Counted from the first letter of the stretch, positions 9,099 to 18,807 are shown. The stretch: DNA of 36,062 nucleotides from an uncultured Erwinia sp. (GCA_913775305.1 CAJYIY010000058.1:1-36062), one strand, 5' to 3'. Numbers and translations are program-made. Notes: generated by a model from the letters alone, not told the origin.

Positions 9099-9920
9099 AT
9101 GGTTCGCCTTGCCGCATTTGATATGGACGGAACATTACTTTTACCGACCCACCAGTTTGGGGAGCAGACGCTGCGGAGCCTGAGAACGCTACAGGCACAT
9201 CCGGTACAGCTGGTCTTCGCAACCGGTCGCCACTTTCTGGAAATGCAACCGCTGATGCAGCAGTACGATCTGTCCGCCTGGTTAATCAGCGGCAACGGAA
9301 CCCGCGTTCACGATGCGGATGGGGGCCTGCTGTTCGGCTCCGATCTGCCACCGATCGTCGCCCGGCAGGTGATCCACAGCCACTGGCACACTGAGGCCAG
9401 CCTGCATGTTTTTAATGACGATGGCTGGTTCACCGGCGTTGACCAACCTGAAATTTTAGAGGCGCACCAGCTCAGCGGCTTCAGTTATCAGAACGTCGAT
9501 CCCCGTACCCTGGCCGAACATCAGGTAACGAAAATCTGCTTCCTCGGCGAGCATGACGATCTGTGCCAGCTGCTGGTCCAGCTGCGTGAGGCACTGGGAG
9601 ACAGCGCCCACCTCTGCTTCTCTGCCAGCGAGTGTCTGGAGGTGCTGCCGCTGGGCTGTAATAAGGGGTCGGCGCTGGCCCGACTGACCGCGCATCTCCA
9701 GATTGAGATGGCGAACTGCATGGCTTTCGGTGATGCGATGAACGATCTGGAAATGCTGAATCAGGTGGGACACGGCTTTGTGATGCAAAATGCGATGCCG
9801 CAGCTGAAGGCGCAGCTGTCCCATTTACCGGTTATTGGAAATTGTGCGATGCAGGGAGTGTCTCATTATCTTAACCACTGGCTTAACACACCCCATCTCG
9901 ACTATTCCCCCGAATATTGA
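9099..9920 (+). CDS. cof: Cof, HAD-superfamily phosphatase (HMP-PP hydrolase)
   Basis: A 273-residue Cof-type (subfamily IIB) HAD phosphatase. Motif I is FDMDGTLL (nucleophile Asp at about residue 8), motif II FATGR, motif III the Lys in LGCNKGSAL, and motif [14 protein letters not shown]. coli Cof (272 residues) hydrolyses 4-amino-2-methyl-5-hydroxymethylpyrimidine pyrophosphate and other phosphates. Start ATG at 9099 has GGAG upstream and matches the E. coli N-terminus ([12 protein letters not shown] in E. coli). A longer in-frame opening back to 8985 overlaps ybaE and is not favoured. Confidence 0.96.
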   Translation: MVRLAAFDMDGTLLLPTHQFGEQTLRSLRTLQAHPVQLVFATGRHFLEMQPLMQQYDLSAWLISGNGTRVHDADGGLLFGSDLPPIVARQVIHSHWHTEASLHVFNDDGWFTGVDQPEILEAHQLSGFSYQNVDPRTLAEHQVTKICFLGEHDDLCQLLVQLREALGDSAHLCFSASECLEVLPLGCNKGSALARLTAHLQIEMANCMAFGDAMNDLEMLNQVGHGFVMQNAMPQLKAQLSHLPVIGNCAMQGVSHYLNHWLNTPHLDYSPEY

Positions 9921-9937
9921 GACCCGTTTACCAGTGT

Positions 9938-9963
9938 GCCGGACATGATGTCCGGCTTTTTTT
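9938..9963 (+). terminator. Rho-independent terminator of cof
   Basis: Perfect 8-bp stem GCCGGACA/TGTCCGGC with a 3-base loop, followed by seven T residues. It lies between the convergent cof and EamA genes and is oriented for cof. Confidence 0.92.
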
Positions 9964-9965
9964 CG

Positions 9966-10892
9966 TTAACGCTGCAATGCTGAAGGCACAGCTGAGCTTT
10001 GTTTGCGCTGCGCGCCGCGATACAAAGTCAGCAAAATACCGAGCAGGAACGGCAGCAGCAGCAGTAAAGATTCACGGCTGATGCTGCTGCCATTAAGCAG
10101 ACTTTCCAGCGCGACGGCGATCAGCGGAAAGACCAGAAATACCAGCGAGGCCTGGAAAGGTTGCGCCACCTGCTGCAGAGCGAAATAGCACAGGATCCCG
10201 CCCACGCCGGCAACAAAGCCAAGATAGGCAATCGCCATCAGTGCCTGAGGGGCAAACGCGTGAAAATCGGGTGATTCGCTGAGACCGGTCAGCGTCAACA
10301 GCACCCCGGCACCTAAGCAGGGAAGAGCGTTGTAGCTTAAAACGGAAATACCGGCGCAGCGCTTTTTACACTGAACGTACATCAGCGCGTGGATCAGTAC
10401 TGCTGCCACCAGCGCCAGGCTCCCTTTCAGCTGGCTCACCCCGTTGGCCTGAGTTTCATGCCAGAGAATGGTGCTCAGTGCGCCAAGACTGATTGCCAGG
10501 CCCAGCAGCTGCTGAAGTGAGGTTTTTTCCCGCAAAAACAGTAACGAGGCGGCCAGCACTGCCGCCGGCATGGTGGCAAAGATAATCGCCGCCAGGCTCG
10601 AAGACGTATAGCGTTCGCCGTAGATCATCAGCGTAAAAGGAATCGCGAAGTAAAACAGCATCACGCAGAGCTGAAAACCGCGCTGACCGACGGGGAACAG
10701 CAGCGGAACGCGGCGAAAACGGGCCAGCAGTAACAGCAGTGGTGCGGCACAGAGAAAACGCAGTCCGGTAGCGAAAACTGGCGGAACCGTCTCAACGGCG
10801 ATTTTCATCGCCATCCAGGTTGTCCCCCAGGTCAGGGCAACGGCGGTAAATAGCCCAACAATTAACAGGTTGCGGTAAATATTGTTGTTCAT
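9966..10892 (-). CDS. EamA/DMT-superfamily inner-membrane transporter
   Basis: About 308 residues with ten predicted hydrophobic segments forming two EamA halves (first half from LLIVGLFTAVALTWGTTWMA, second from GSLALVAAVLIHALMYVQC), and a basic C-terminal tail. Family members such as EamA (YdeD) and RhtA export amino acids or metabolites including cysteine, O-acetylserine, threonine and homoserine; others import. The start at 10892 is preferred over the ATG at 10901, because AAGG lies 9 bases upstream of the former. It is divergent from decR, whose E. coli product responds to cysteine, so DecR-controlled export of cysteine or a related thiol is an attractive inference. E. coli has no gene here between cof and decR. 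Confidence 0.88.
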   Translation of the reverse strand: MNNNIYRNLLIVGLFTAVALTWGTTWMAMKIAVETVPPVFATGLRFLCAAPLLLLLARFRRVPLLFPVGQRGFQLCVMLFYFAIPFTLMIYGERYTSSSLAAIIFATMPAAVLAASLLFLREKTSLQQLLGLAISLGALSTILWHETQANGVSQLKGSLALVAAVLIHALMYVQCKKRCAGISVLSYNALPCLGAGVLLTLTGLSESPDFHAFAPQALMAIAYLGFVAGVGGILCYFALQQVAQPFQASLVFLVFPLIAVALESLLNGSSISRESLLLLLPFLLGILLTLYRGAQRKQSSAVPSALQR

Positions 10893-10957
10893 GGTTATCA
10901 TCCTTGAAACGGTCGGCAGGAGAGAGGACAGATTAACTAAACCATCGGGGAAAAGGT

Positions 10958-10966
10958 TGCTATAAT
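10958..10966 (+). promoter_or_regulatory. Extended -10 promoter for decR
   Basis: TGCTATAAT is a consensus -10 hexamer (10961-10966) with the TGn extension, 33 bases before the decR start. No good -35 is visible, consistent with an extended -10 promoter in a regulator-controlled divergent region. Confidence 0.55.
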
Positions 10967-10998
10967 CTTACTGCTGAAACGATTGTTGAGAGAAAATT

Positions 10999-11472
10999 TT
11001 GCTACAAAATCCGCTCGATAAAAAAGACCGCTTGCTGCTTAACCTGCTTCAGCAGGACTGCATGCTCTCACTTCAGGCACTGGCTGATGCGGTAAGCCTG
11101 ACGACCACACCCTGCTGGAAGCGCTTGAAAAGGCTGGAGGATGAGGGCTATATTCGCGGCCGGGTGGCGCTGCTGGACGGTGAAAAGCTGGGGCTGGGGT
11201 TGACGGCCTTTGTGCTGATAAAAACCCAGCAGCACAGCAGCAGTTGGTTCCAGCAGTTTGTGAACCTGGTGCAGGCGATGCCTGAAGTGATGGGGTTTTA
11301 CCGCATGGCGGGAGAATATGATTACCTGCTGAAAGTGCAGGTAGCCGATATGAAAAGCTACGACGGCTTTTACAAACGGCTGGTCAACGGTATTCCGGGC
11401 CTGATCGATGTCACTTCGAGTTTCGCCATGGAAGAGATAAAATATACTACCGCCCTGCCGGTTGCCCCCTGA
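10999..11472 (+). CDS. decR: DecR (YbaO), Lrp/AsnC-family transcriptional regulator
   Basis: A 157-residue Lrp/AsnC protein very similar to E. coli DecR. The N-terminal helix-turn-helix covers [19 protein letters not shown] and [18 protein letters not shown]. The C-terminal RAM ligand domain contains [19 protein letters not shown] and ends [13 protein letters not shown]. In E. coli DecR activates the anaerobic cysteine catabolism operon cyuPA in response to cysteine. The start is TTG at 10999 with GAGAG 6 bases upstream; no ATG or GTG lies nearby in frame. Lrp-family regulators often autoregulate and control a divergent neighbour, here the EamA exporter. Confidence 0.93.
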   Translation: MLQNPLDKKDRLLLNLLQQDCMLSLQALADAVSLTTTPCWKRLKRLEDEGYIRGRVALLDGEKLGLGLTAFVLIKTQQHSSSWFQQFVNLVQAMPEVMGFYRMAGEYDYLLKVQVADMKSYDGFYKRLVNGIPGLIDVTSSFAMEEIKYTTALPVAP

Positions 11473-11486
11473 GCGGCAGCCGTTTT
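11459..11486 (+). terminator. Hairpin with T-run at the decR 3' end
   Basis: CGGTTGCC/GGCAGCCG (8 bp, one G-U) with an 8-base loop containing the decR stop codon, then TTTTATT. It lies just 24 bases before the mdlA start, so it may act as a partial terminator or attenuator between decR and mdlA. Confidence 0.5.
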
Positions 11487-11509
11487 ATTGTCGATAATCA
11501 GGATACTTT

Positions 11510-13282
11510 GTGCGACTTTTCAGCCAGCTAAGTTGGTACTTTTTTCGCGAATGGCGGCGCTACGCGGGCGCGATTCTGTTACTCATTGTCATTGCGCTGC
11601 TACAGCTTTTGCCACCCCATATTGTTGGCATCCTTGTTGACGGCGTCAGCCAGCAGCAGATGAGCGAGCAGCGACTGCTGTTATGGGTTGGAGTAATGCT
11701 GATTACCGCAGTGGTGGTCTATCTGCTGCGCTACGTCTGGCGTGTACTGCTGTTCGGCGCGTCCTATCAGCTGGCAGTGGAACTGCGTGAAGATTTCTAC
11801 CGTCAGCTGAGTCAGCAACATCCTGAGTTCTATTTACGCCACCGCACTGGCGATTTAATTGCCCGCGCGACTAACGACGTTGATCGCGTTGTCTTTGCCG
11901 CCGGGGAAGGCGTTTTGACCCTGGTGGATTCACTGGTGATGGGATGTGCCGTGCTGATTGTGATGAGCACGCAAATCAGCTGGGAGCTGACGCTATTGGC
12001 ATTGTTACCCATGCCGGTCATGGCGCTGGTGATTAAACGCTACGGCGATCAGTTACATAACCGTTTCAAGCTGGCACAGGCCGCTTTTTCATCCTTAAAC
12101 GATCAGACTCAGGAGAGCCTGACCAGCATCCGTATGATCAAAGCCTTTGGCCTGGAAGATCGGCAGTCGGCGCAGTTTGCCGATATTGCCCGTGATACCG
12201 GTGAGAAAAATCTGCGCGTAGCGCGGGTTGATGCCCGCTTTGATCCAACCATTTACGTGGCGATTGCCCTGTCGAATCTGCTGGCAATCGGCGGCGGCAG
12301 CTGGATGGTGTGGCACGGCGAGATCAGCCTGGGGCAGCTGACCAGTTTTGTCATGTACCTTGGCCTGATGATCTGGCCAATGCTGGCGCTGGCCTGGATG
12401 TTTAACATCGTCGAGCGCGGTAGCGCCGCATGGAGCCGCATCAGAGCGCTGCTGTCTGAAGCCCCGTCGGTCAAAGACGGTGAGCGGGTTCTGCCGGAAG
12501 GGCGCGGTGAGCTGGAGGTGAACGTGCGTCAGTTCAGCTATCCCACTGCCGCCCGGCCTTCACTGTCAGATATTCATCTCAGCCTTGCGCCGGGACAGAT
12601 GCTGGGGCTGTGCGGCCCGACCGGCTCGGGGAAAAGCACCGTGCTCAGCCTGATCCAGCGCCATTTTGATATCGATCAGGGCGATATTCGCTATCACGGT
12701 ATTCCGCTGACGCAGCTGCAGCTGGACAGCTGGCGCAGTCGCCTCGCGGTGGTCAGTCAGACCCCATTCCTCTTTTCCGACACCATTGCTAACAATATTG
12801 CCCTCGGTAACCCAAAGGCCACGCAGGATGAGATCGAACGGGCGGCGAAGCTGGCCGCGGTTCATGAAGATATTCTTCGCCTGCCGAAGGGTTATGAAAC
12901 TGAAGTGGGTGAGCGTGGGGTCATGCTGTCAGGCGGGCAGAAACAACGTATTTCTATCGCCCGCGCGCTGCTGCTGAATGCGGAAATTCTTGTGCTGGAT
13001 GACGCGCTGTCGGCGGTTGATGGTCGCACCGAGCACCAAATCCTGCATAATCTGCGCAGCTGGGGTGAGGGGCGAACAATTATCATCAGCGCGCATCGTC
13101 TTTCCGCACTGACCGAAGCCAGTGAAATTCTGGTGTTACAGCACGGTAAAGTTGGCCAGCGAGGAAGCCATGAACAGCTGGCTGCCACCGCTGGATGGTA
13201 TCGCGATATGTACCGCTATCAGCAGCTGGAAGCGGCGCTGGACGAAGATGAGTCAGAACGGGAGGTGCCGCATGGCGAATGA
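11510..13282 (+). CDS. mdlA: MdlA, ABC multidrug-type exporter half-transporter
   Basis: At 590 residues it equals E. coli MdlA. An N-terminal six-helix transmembrane domain (about residues 15-310) is followed by a nucleotide-binding domain with Walker [11 protein letters not shown]-loop [10 protein letters not shown], signature LSGGQKQR, Walker [14 protein letters not shown] and H-loop ISAHRLS. The catalytic Glu after Walker B is replaced by Asp (LDDALS), as in E. coli, marking one degenerate ATP site of a heterodimeric exporter with MdlB. The start is GTG at 11510, with AGGA at 11500-11503. The 3' end overlaps mdlB by 11 bases, implying translational coupling. The substrate is not established. 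Confidence 0.97.
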   Translation: MRLFSQLSWYFFREWRRYAGAILLLIVIALLQLLPPHIVGILVDGVSQQQMSEQRLLLWVGVMLITAVVVYLLRYVWRVLLFGASYQLAVELREDFYRQLSQQHPEFYLRHRTGDLIARATNDVDRVVFAAGEGVLTLVDSLVMGCAVLIVMSTQISWELTLLALLPMPVMALVIKRYGDQLHNRFKLAQAAFSSLNDQTQESLTSIRMIKAFGLEDRQSAQFADIARDTGEKNLRVARVDARFDPTIYVAIALSNLLAIGGGSWMVWHGEISLGQLTSFVMYLGLMIWPMLALAWMFNIVERGSAAWSRIRALLSEAPSVKDGERVLPEGRGELEVNVRQFSYPTAARPSLSDIHLSLAPGQMLGLCGPTGSGKSTVLSLIQRHFDIDQGDIRYHGIPLTQLQLDSWRSRLAVVSQTPFLFSDTIANNIALGNPKATQDEIERAAKLAAVHEDILRLPKGYETEVGERGVMLSGGQKQRISIARALLLNAEILVLDDALSAVDGRTEHQILHNLRSWGEGRTIIISAHRLSALTEASEILVLQHGKVGQRGSHEQLAATAGWYRDMYRYQQLEAALDEDESEREVPHGE

Positions 13283-15035
13283 AAAACAGCGGCTGTGGCC
13301 TACGCTGAAACGCCTGCTCTCCTACGGATCGCCGTGGCGTAAATCGCTGGGCCTGGCGGTGCTGATGCTGTGGGTGGCGGCAGCGGCAGAAGTGCTGGGT
13401 CCGGTGCTGATCAGCTATTTTATCGACAATATGGTGGCGAAACATTCTATGCCACTCGGGCTGACAGCCGGGCTGATCGCCGGTTTTCTGCTGTTGCAGC
13501 TGCTGGCGGCGGCGCTGCATTACTGGCAGTCATTGCTTTTCAACCAGGCCGCCGTTGGCGTGGTACAGCGGCTGCGCACCGACGTCATGGACGCAGCCCT
13601 CAGGCAGCCGCTTAGTGCGTTTGATACCCAGCCGGTCGGGCAAATTATTTCGCGTGTTACCAACGATACTGAAGTGGTGCGCGATCTGTACGTCACCGTG
13701 GTGGCAACCGTGCTGCGCAGCGCAGCGCTGGTGGGCGCGATGCTGGTGGCGATGTTCAGTCTCGACTGGCGTATGGCGCTGGTCGCGATAGCCATCTTTC
13801 CGGCAGTGCTGATCGTGATGCTGATTTATCAGCGTTACAGTACGCCGATTGTTCGCCGGGTGCGAAGTTATCTGGCGGACATTAACAACGGTTTTAATGA
13901 AGCGATCAACGGCATGACCGTCATCCAGCAGTTCCGTCAGCAGGCACGTTTTGGCGAACGCATGGGAGCCGCCAGTCGATCGCATTATCTGGCACGGATG
14001 CAGACGCTGCGGCTGGATGGCTTCCTGTTGCGGCCATTACTGAGCCTTTTTTCCGCGATGATCCTCTGTGGCCTGATGCTACTGTTTGGTTTTTCATCGG
14101 TGGGTGCCATTGAGGTCGGGGTACTTTATGCATTTATTAACTATCTTGGTCGACTCAACGAGCCACTCATCGAGCTGACTACGCAGCAGTCAATGCTACA
14201 GCAGGCGGTGGTGGCAGGTGAACGTATCTTCGAACTGATGGATGCCCCCCGCCAGCCTTATGGTGATGATCCACAGCCCCTTAGCAGTGGAAGCATCACT
14301 ATCCGCGATCTGACCTTTGCCTATCGCACCGGTAAGCCGGTACTGACCGACATCAACCTGGAGGTAGCTCCGCGCGATTTCGTCGCGCTGGTGGGCCACA
14401 CGGGAAGCGGAAAAAGCACCCTGGCTAATTTGCTGATGGGCTACTATCCGCTTAATAAAGGCGAGATCCTGCTGGATGGTCGCCCGCTTGATACCTTAAG
14501 TCACCTGTCGCTACGCCAGAGTGTGGCGATGGTGCAACAGGATCCGGTGGTGCTGGCGGACACGTTCTTTGCCAACGTTACGCTGGGTCGCGATATTGAT
14601 GAACAGGCCGTCTGGCAGGCGCTGGAAACGGTACAGCTGGCTTCGTTTGCGCGCAGTATGAGCGAGGGCATCTATACCCGGCTGGGCGAACAGGGGAATA
14701 ACCTTTCCGTTGGGCAAAAACAGCTGCTGGCGATGGCGCGAGTGCTGGTGGCAACGCCAAAGATCCTGATCCTCGATGAGGCCACCGCCAATATCGATTC
14801 AGGTACCGAGCAGGCGATCCAGAAGGCGCTGCGCGCTATACGCCAGCAGACCACGCTGGTGGTTATTGCGCATCGTCTGTCCACTATCACAGAAGCCGAT
14901 ACGATCCTGGTGCTGCACCGCGGACAGGCAGTGGAACGCGGCAATCATCAGCAGCTGCTGGCCGCGCAGGGCCGCTACTGGCAAATGTACCAGCTACAGC
15001 TGGCCGGTGAAGAGCTGGCTGCCGCTGAGAACTGA
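13272..15035 (+). CDS. mdlB: MdlB, ABC multidrug-type exporter half-transporter
   Basis: A 587-residue partner of MdlA in the inner membrane. The transmembrane domain starts near [20 protein letters not shown]. The nucleotide-binding domain has Walker [11 protein letters not shown]-loop [10 protein letters not shown], Walker [13 protein letters not shown] with an intact catalytic Glu, and H-loop IAHRLS. Its signature is LSVGQ instead of LSGGQ, which complements the Asp substitution in MdlA: one composite ATP site is degenerate and the other canonical. The start at 13272 is decided by GGAGG at 13261-13265, and the gene overlaps mdlA by 11 bases. A longer frame opening at 13122 lies inside mdlA and is not used. 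Confidence 0.97.
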   Translation: MANEKQRLWPTLKRLLSYGSPWRKSLGLAVLMLWVAAAAEVLGPVLISYFIDNMVAKHSMPLGLTAGLIAGFLLLQLLAAALHYWQSLLFNQAAVGVVQRLRTDVMDAALRQPLSAFDTQPVGQIISRVTNDTEVVRDLYVTVVATVLRSAALVGAMLVAMFSLDWRMALVAIAIFPAVLIVMLIYQRYSTPIVRRVRSYLADINNGFNEAINGMTVIQQFRQQARFGERMGAASRSHYLARMQTLRLDGFLLRPLLSLFSAMILCGLMLLFGFSSVGAIEVGVLYAFINYLGRLNEPLIELTTQQSMLQQAVVAGERIFELMDAPRQPYGDDPQPLSSGSITIRDLTFAYRTGKPVLTDINLEVAPRDFVALVGHTGSGKSTLANLLMGYYPLNKGEILLDGRPLDTLSHLSLRQSVAMVQQDPVVLADTFFANVTLGRDIDEQAVWQALETVQLASFARSMSEGIYTRLGEQGNNLSVGQKQLLAMARVLVATPKILILDEATANIDSGTEQAIQKALRAIRQQTTLVVIAHRLSTITEADTILVLHRGQAVERGNHQQLLAAQGRYWQMYQLQLAGEELAAAEN

Positions 15036-15114
15036 TCTTTATCCGGCAGGGGTTGCACCAAAATCAGGCGAAAAAGTAACCTATGCTCCTCCCTGATGCA
15101 CTGAGCCAAGGCAT

Positions 15115-15141
15115 AACGCACCGTAGAGGTGCGTTTTTTTT
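15115..15141 (+). terminator. Rho-independent terminator of mdlAB (also NtrC-like site)
   Basis: A perfect 8-bp stem AACGCACC/GGTGCGTT with a 5-base loop is followed by a T-run to 15141. The same bases contain an NtrC-type dyad, listed separately. Confidence 0.92.
15118..15132. promoter_or_regulatory. Candidate NtrC enhancer for glnK-amtB
   Basis: GCACC-N5-GGTGC is the exact core spacing of the NtrC consensus (TGCACCA-N3-TGGTGCA). It is centred about 145 bases upstream of the expected glnK start, a normal enhancer distance for a sigma-54 promoter. A second half-site TTGCACCA lies at 15053-15060 with a poor partner half. Confidence 0.6.
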
Positions 15142-15242
15142 CTGTGCTTCTTTCAGGCGCTTTCCGTCAGCAGCATCACTCCCCTGACTGCGCCGTACAT
15201 CCGTACTGACTCATCACCTGAAATCCGCCTCTTTCTTATTTT

Positions 15243-15258
15243 TGGCACAGCCTTTGCT
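15243..15258 (+). promoter_or_regulatory. Sigma-54 (-24/-12) promoter of glnK-amtB
   Basis: TGGCAC-N5-TTGCT is an excellent RpoN match with the invariant GG and GC dinucleotides correctly spaced. Transcription should start near 15270, about 40 bases before glnK. Confidence 0.93.
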
Positions 15259-15310
15259 TAAGTAAATCCGTGTTCGTGAAACAACCGTATTCAATACTGG
15301 AGGGGAGCGT

Positions 15311-15649
15311 ATGAAGCTGGTTACCGTGGTAATCAAACCGTTCAAACTGGAAGACGTGCGTGAAGCACTGTCATCTATCGGCATTCAGGGTCTGACCGTG
15401 ACAGAAGTTAAAGGTTTTGGCAGACAAAAAGGGCATGCAGAACTCTATCGCGGAGCTGAGTACAGCGTTAACTTCCTGCCAAAAGTAAAAATTGATATCG
15501 CGATTGCCGATGATCAGATCGATGAAGTGGTTGATGTCATTAGCAAAGCCGCCTACACCGGCAAAATTGGTGACGGGAAAATTTTTGTTGCCGAACTGCA
15601 GCGGGTGATCCGTATTCGCACTGGCGAAACTGACGAAGCTGCACTGTAA
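15311..15649 (+). CDS. glnK: GlnK, PII-family nitrogen signalling protein
   Basis: A 112-residue PII protein: MKLVTVVIKPFKLEDVREAL, T-loop KGHAELYRGAEYSVNFLPK with the uridylylated Tyr at residue 51, and the B-loop region YTGKIGDGKIFV. The trimer binds ATP/ADP and 2-oxoglutarate and plugs the AmtB channel when nitrogen is sufficient; GlnD uridylylates it under limitation. GGAGGGGAG sits just upstream of the ATG. Downstream amtB is 34 bases away in the same operon. The sigma-54 promoter and NtrC-like site indicate induction by nitrogen starvation. Confidence 0.98.
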   Translation: MKLVTVVIKPFKLEDVREALSSIGIQGLTVTEVKGFGRQKGHAELYRGAEYSVNFLPKVKIDIAIADDQIDEVVDVISKAAYTGKIGDGKIFVAELQRVIRIRTGETDEAAL

Positions 15650-15683
15650 ACCGGGGCTAAGAATTGTGATGGGATGGGATAAA

Positions 15684-16970
15684 ATGAAGAAACTCGCTAA
15701 ATTTGGTCTTGCCAGCATTGCTCTGTTACCGTCGCTTGCCATGGCTGCCGCACCGGCGGTAGCGGATAAAGCCGACAACGCATTTATGATGATCTGCACC
15801 GCGCTGGTGCTGTTTATGACTATCCCGGGGATTGCGCTGTTTTACGGCGGTCTGATCCGCGGTAAAAACGTACTCTCTATGCTGACTCAGGTGGCGATGA
15901 CTTTCGCCATGGTCTGCGTCGTGTGGATGGTTTACGGCTATTCTCTGGCCTTTAGCGAAGGCAACGCGTTCTTCGGCAGCTTTAACTGGGCGATGCTGAA
16001 GGGGATTGCACCCACAACGCTGATGGGATCTTTCTATCAGTATATTCACGTGGCGTTCCAGGCTTCATTTGCCTGTATCACCGTTGGGCTGATTGTGGGC
16101 GCTATTGCTGAGCGTATTCGCTTTGCAGCGGTGCTGATCTTCGTACTGATTTGGCTGACCTTTGCCTACCTGCCAATTGCACACATGGTCTGGGCGGGCG
16201 GTTTCCTGGCTCAGGATGGCGCGCTGGACTTTGCAGGCGGTACGGTTGTTCATATCAACGCGGCGGTGGCCGGTCTGGTCGGTGCTTACCTGCTGGGCAA
16301 GCGTGCGGGCTTTGGCAAAGAAGCCTTTAAACCGCATAACCTGCCGATGGTTTTCACCGGTACTGCGATTCTGTACTTCGGCTGGTTTGGATTTAACGCC
16401 GGTTCCGCGGGCACCGCTAACGAAATCGCCGGCCTGGCCTTCCTGAATACCGTCGTGGCAACGGCTGGCGCTATGCTGACCTGGACCTTCGGTGAGTGGG
16501 CTCTGCGCGGCAAGCCTTCCCTGCTGGGCGTCAGCTCCGGCGCAATTGCTGGCCTGGTGGCGATTACCCCAGCTTGTGGTTATGTCGGCGTCGGTGGCGC
16601 ACTGATTATCGGTCTGGTGGGCGGTCTTGCAGGACTGTGGGGGGTGACCACCCTGAAGAAATGGCTGCGCGTGGATGACCCATGTGACGTATTTGGTGTT
16701 CACGGCGTCTGCGGCATCGTTGGCTGTATTCTGACCGGCGTGTTCGCTTCATCTTCACTGGGCGGCGTGGGTTATGCGGAAGGCGTGACCATGGGCCATC
16801 AGGTCTGGATACAGCTGGTAAGCGTTGCACTGACTATCGTCTGGACCGCCGTTGTTGCGTTCATCGGTTTTAAGGTGGCGGATATGATTGTTGGCCTGCG
16901 TGTTCCTGAAGATCAGGAGCGTGAAGGTCTGGACGTCAACAGCCACGGCGAGAATGCTTACAACCAGTAA
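15684..16970 (+). CDS. amtB: AmtB, ammonium channel/transporter
   Basis: A 428-residue protein, the same length as E. coli AmtB. A cleavable signal peptide (MKKLAKFGLASIALLPSLAMA) precedes eleven transmembrane helices. Recognisable family blocks include MTIPGIALFYGGLIRGKNVL, the region with DFAGGTVVHINAAVAGLVGA, and DDPCDVFGVHGVCGIVG, which carry the pore twin-His residues. It assembles as an inner-membrane trimer conducting ammonium/ammonia. The start at 15684 is preferred, with GGGATGGGAT just upstream and a family-length product; GTG 15666 and ATG 15669 are in frame but lack a ribosome-binding site. Confidence 0.97.
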   Translation: MKKLAKFGLASIALLPSLAMAAAPAVADKADNAFMMICTALVLFMTIPGIALFYGGLIRGKNVLSMLTQVAMTFAMVCVVWMVYGYSLAFSEGNAFFGSFNWAMLKGIAPTTLMGSFYQYIHVAFQASFACITVGLIVGAIAERIRFAAVLIFVLIWLTFAYLPIAHMVWAGGFLAQDGALDFAGGTVVHINAAVAGLVGAYLLGKRAGFGKEAFKPHNLPMVFTGTAILYFGWFGFNAGSAGTANEIAGLAFLNTVVATAGAMLTWTFGEWALRGKPSLLGVSSGAIAGLVAITPACGYVGVGGALIIGLVGGLAGLWGVTTLKKWLRVDDPCDVFGVHGVCGIVGCILTGVFASSSLGGVGYAEGVTMGHQVWIQLVSVALTIVWTAVVAFIGFKVADMIVGLRVPEDQEREGLDVNSHGENAYNQ

Positions 16971-17024
16971 ACAGGTTGGGTGAGCCGAACAAGAAAAGCA
17001 GTGCCCCAAAATAATAAAAGCCGG

Positions 17025-17051
17025 GCGGGCCATTATGGCCCGCTTTTTTTT
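17025..17051 (+). terminator. Rho-independent terminator of glnK-amtB
   Basis: A 7-bp GC stem GCGGGCC/GGCCCGC with loop ATTAT is followed by eight T residues. Confidence 0.93.
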
Positions 17052-17160
17052 GCCTGGCATCTCATCCGCCCACCTGGCCTTCCGGTCATCCGTCCGGCGA
17101 GCCACTGTTTAGCTCACTGGCGCGATGGGAGAGCGACAGCCACAGGCAGATCAGCTCAGC

Positions 17161-18027
17161 TCAGGGCTGTTCGCGCTGGCGTATAACACCTTCCTGCACC
17201 GTTGAGGCAACCAGCGTACCCTGCTGCGTATAGAATTCACCGCGAACAAAACCACGCGCACTGGACGCTGAGGTGCTTTCGACGCTGTAGAGTAGCCAGT
17301 CACTGAGATCAAACGGACGGTGGAACCACATGGAGTGATCGATAGTGGCAACCTGCATTCCCGGCTCAAGGAAGCCCTTACCGTGCGGCTGAAGGGCCGT
17401 TGGCAGAAAATTGAAGTCAGACACGTAACCGAGCAGATACTGATGGATTCGCTTATCTTCCGGCAGGGTGCCGTTCGCGCGGATCCACAGGTGTCGATAC
17501 GGTTCGTCCACGTGGCCTCTTAGCGGGTTGTGAAACTTAACCGGGCGGATTTCAAACGGTTTTTCTGACAGGAACTTATCGCGATAGGGCGCAGGTATAT
17601 GCTGGGCAAGTTTCTGCGCAATGTCCTGTTCAGAAGGCAAATCGGCCGGGCCGGGGACCACCGGCATGGTTTTCTGATGCTCAAAGCCGTTTTCCGGTCC
17701 CTGGAATGACGCCGTCATGTAAAAAATGGCTTTGCCATTTTGCACGGCCTTCACCCTGCGAGCGCTGAAACTGTTGCCATCCCTGAGATTTTCCACATCG
17801 TAAATAATAGCCTTCCGGCTATCGCCGGGTCGCAGAAAATAGCTGTGAAACGAATGGATAATTCGTTCGCTGGGAACGGTCTGTTTAGCCGCATAGAGCG
17901 CCTGACCGACAACCTGTCCGCCAAAAACCTGGCGCAGGCCAAGATCCTCACTTTGCCCGCGGAATAATCCCTCTTCCAGACTTTCCAGATCGAGCAGATT
18001 TAATAAATTTTGCAGCGCCTGGCTCAT
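17161..18027 (-). CDS. tesB: TesB, acyl-CoA thioesterase II
   Basis: A 288-residue double-hotdog thioesterase (E. coli TesB is 286). It hydrolyses medium- and long-chain acyl-CoA in the cytoplasm as a tetramer. The catalytic triad residues are present: Asp in YVSDFNFLP, Thr in [11 protein letters not shown] and Gln in STVQEGVI. The N-terminal half begins [20 protein letters not shown] with [13 protein letters not shown] and [12 protein letters not shown] strong AGGAGG lies 8 bases upstream of the ATG. It is convergent with amtB. No regulatory site was recognised. Confidence 0.98.
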   Translation of the reverse strand: MSQALQNLLNLLDLESLEEGLFRGQSEDLGLRQVFGGQVVGQALYAAKQTVPSERIIHSFHSYFLRPGDSRKAIIYDVENLRDGNSFSARRVKAVQNGKAIFYMTASFQGPENGFEHQKTMPVVPGPADLPSEQDIAQKLAQHIPAPYRDKFLSEKPFEIRPVKFHNPLRGHVDEPYRHLWIRANGTLPEDKRIHQYLLGYVSDFNFLPTALQPHGKGFLEPGMQVATIDHSMWFHRPFDLSDWLLYSVESTSASSARGFVRGEFYTQQGTLVASTVQEGVIRQREQP

Positions 18028-18249
18028 ATGCGCACCCTCCTGAAAATTTTAGTACTCAGTTTGCGAGATCGGACCAGTTAGCGTCAACGTCTGTTTTTGG
18101 GATCTGCGCAGCCCGTGCTTAAAGAATGAAAATAGCTGGTAACAGGAAAAATCCAGCAACATGTGCCAGAATTAAAGCCTTACGGGCAGTAAAGCTCTGC
18201 CTCTGAACGGCATTATGTTGCCTTAGGGATCAAAAAGGAGAAGAGATCT

Positions 18250-18807
18250 ATGAAACTCTGGTATGTATTGAGTGGTGCTGCCCTTGCGGTGGCAATCTCT
18301 GGTTGCGCTGACAAGAGCAAAGATGTGCCAACACCGACCCTGGGTTCGCAGATACAGGGCCAGAAGGCCGTTATTCAGCAGCCAAATGTCAGCGGTAGCG
18401 TATGGATCCGCCAGAAAATTGCATTGCCGCCGGATGCTGTGCTGACAGTCACCCTCTCAGACGCCTCACTGGCTGATGCACCATCGAAGGTGCTGTCACA
18501 GCGGGTAACACGCACCGAGGGCAAGCAGGCGCCATTCCAGTTCGTGCTGCCGTTCAATCCGGCCGATGTTCAGCCCGGAGCCCGTATTTTGCTCAGTGCA
18601 GCGGTAACGCTTGAGGGTAAAATGCTGTTTATTTCTGATTCAGTGAAGCAGGTGATCACAACGGGCGGTACGCGTCAGGATCTGACGCTGGTTCCCGTGC
18701 CGTCGATGCCGCTTCAGAAGCAAGCTGGTGCGGTCACTTCGGTGCCTTCAACGTCGCCAACGCAGGTCACGCCTTCCTCAGCGGTTCCCGCTCCAACCTC
18801 TTATTGA
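18250..18807 (+). CDS. ybaY: YbaY, outer-membrane lipoprotein
   Basis: A 185-residue YbaY-family (type III secretion pilotin-like) lipoprotein. The signal sequence MKLWYVLSGAALAVAISGC ends in a lipobox with the lipidated Cys at residue 19. The core beta domain contains VSGSVWIRQKIALPPDAVL and LPFNPADVQPGARILLSAAV, very close to E. coli YbaY. The tail is rich in Pro, Thr and Ser (SVPSTSPTQVTPSSAVPAP) and probably unstructured. AAAAGGAGAAG precedes the ATG. Its precise function is not known. It is convergent with ybaZ, whose stop codon lies within the downstream hairpin. Confidence 0.95.
   Translation: MKLWYVLSGAALAVAISGCADKSKDVPTPTLGSQIQGQKAVIQQPNVSGSVWIRQKIALPPDAVLTVTLSDASLADAPSKVLSQRVTRTEGKQAPFQFVLPFNPADVQPGARILLSAAVTLEGKMLFISDSVKQVITTGGTRQDLTLVPVPSMPLQKQAGAVTSVPSTSPTQVTPSSAVPAPTSY

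Noticed and set aside
16065..16703. 212-codon minus-strand frame inside amtB
   Set aside because: It is a shadow of amtB with low-complexity Gln/Thr/Arg composition and no ribosome-binding site or recognisable product.
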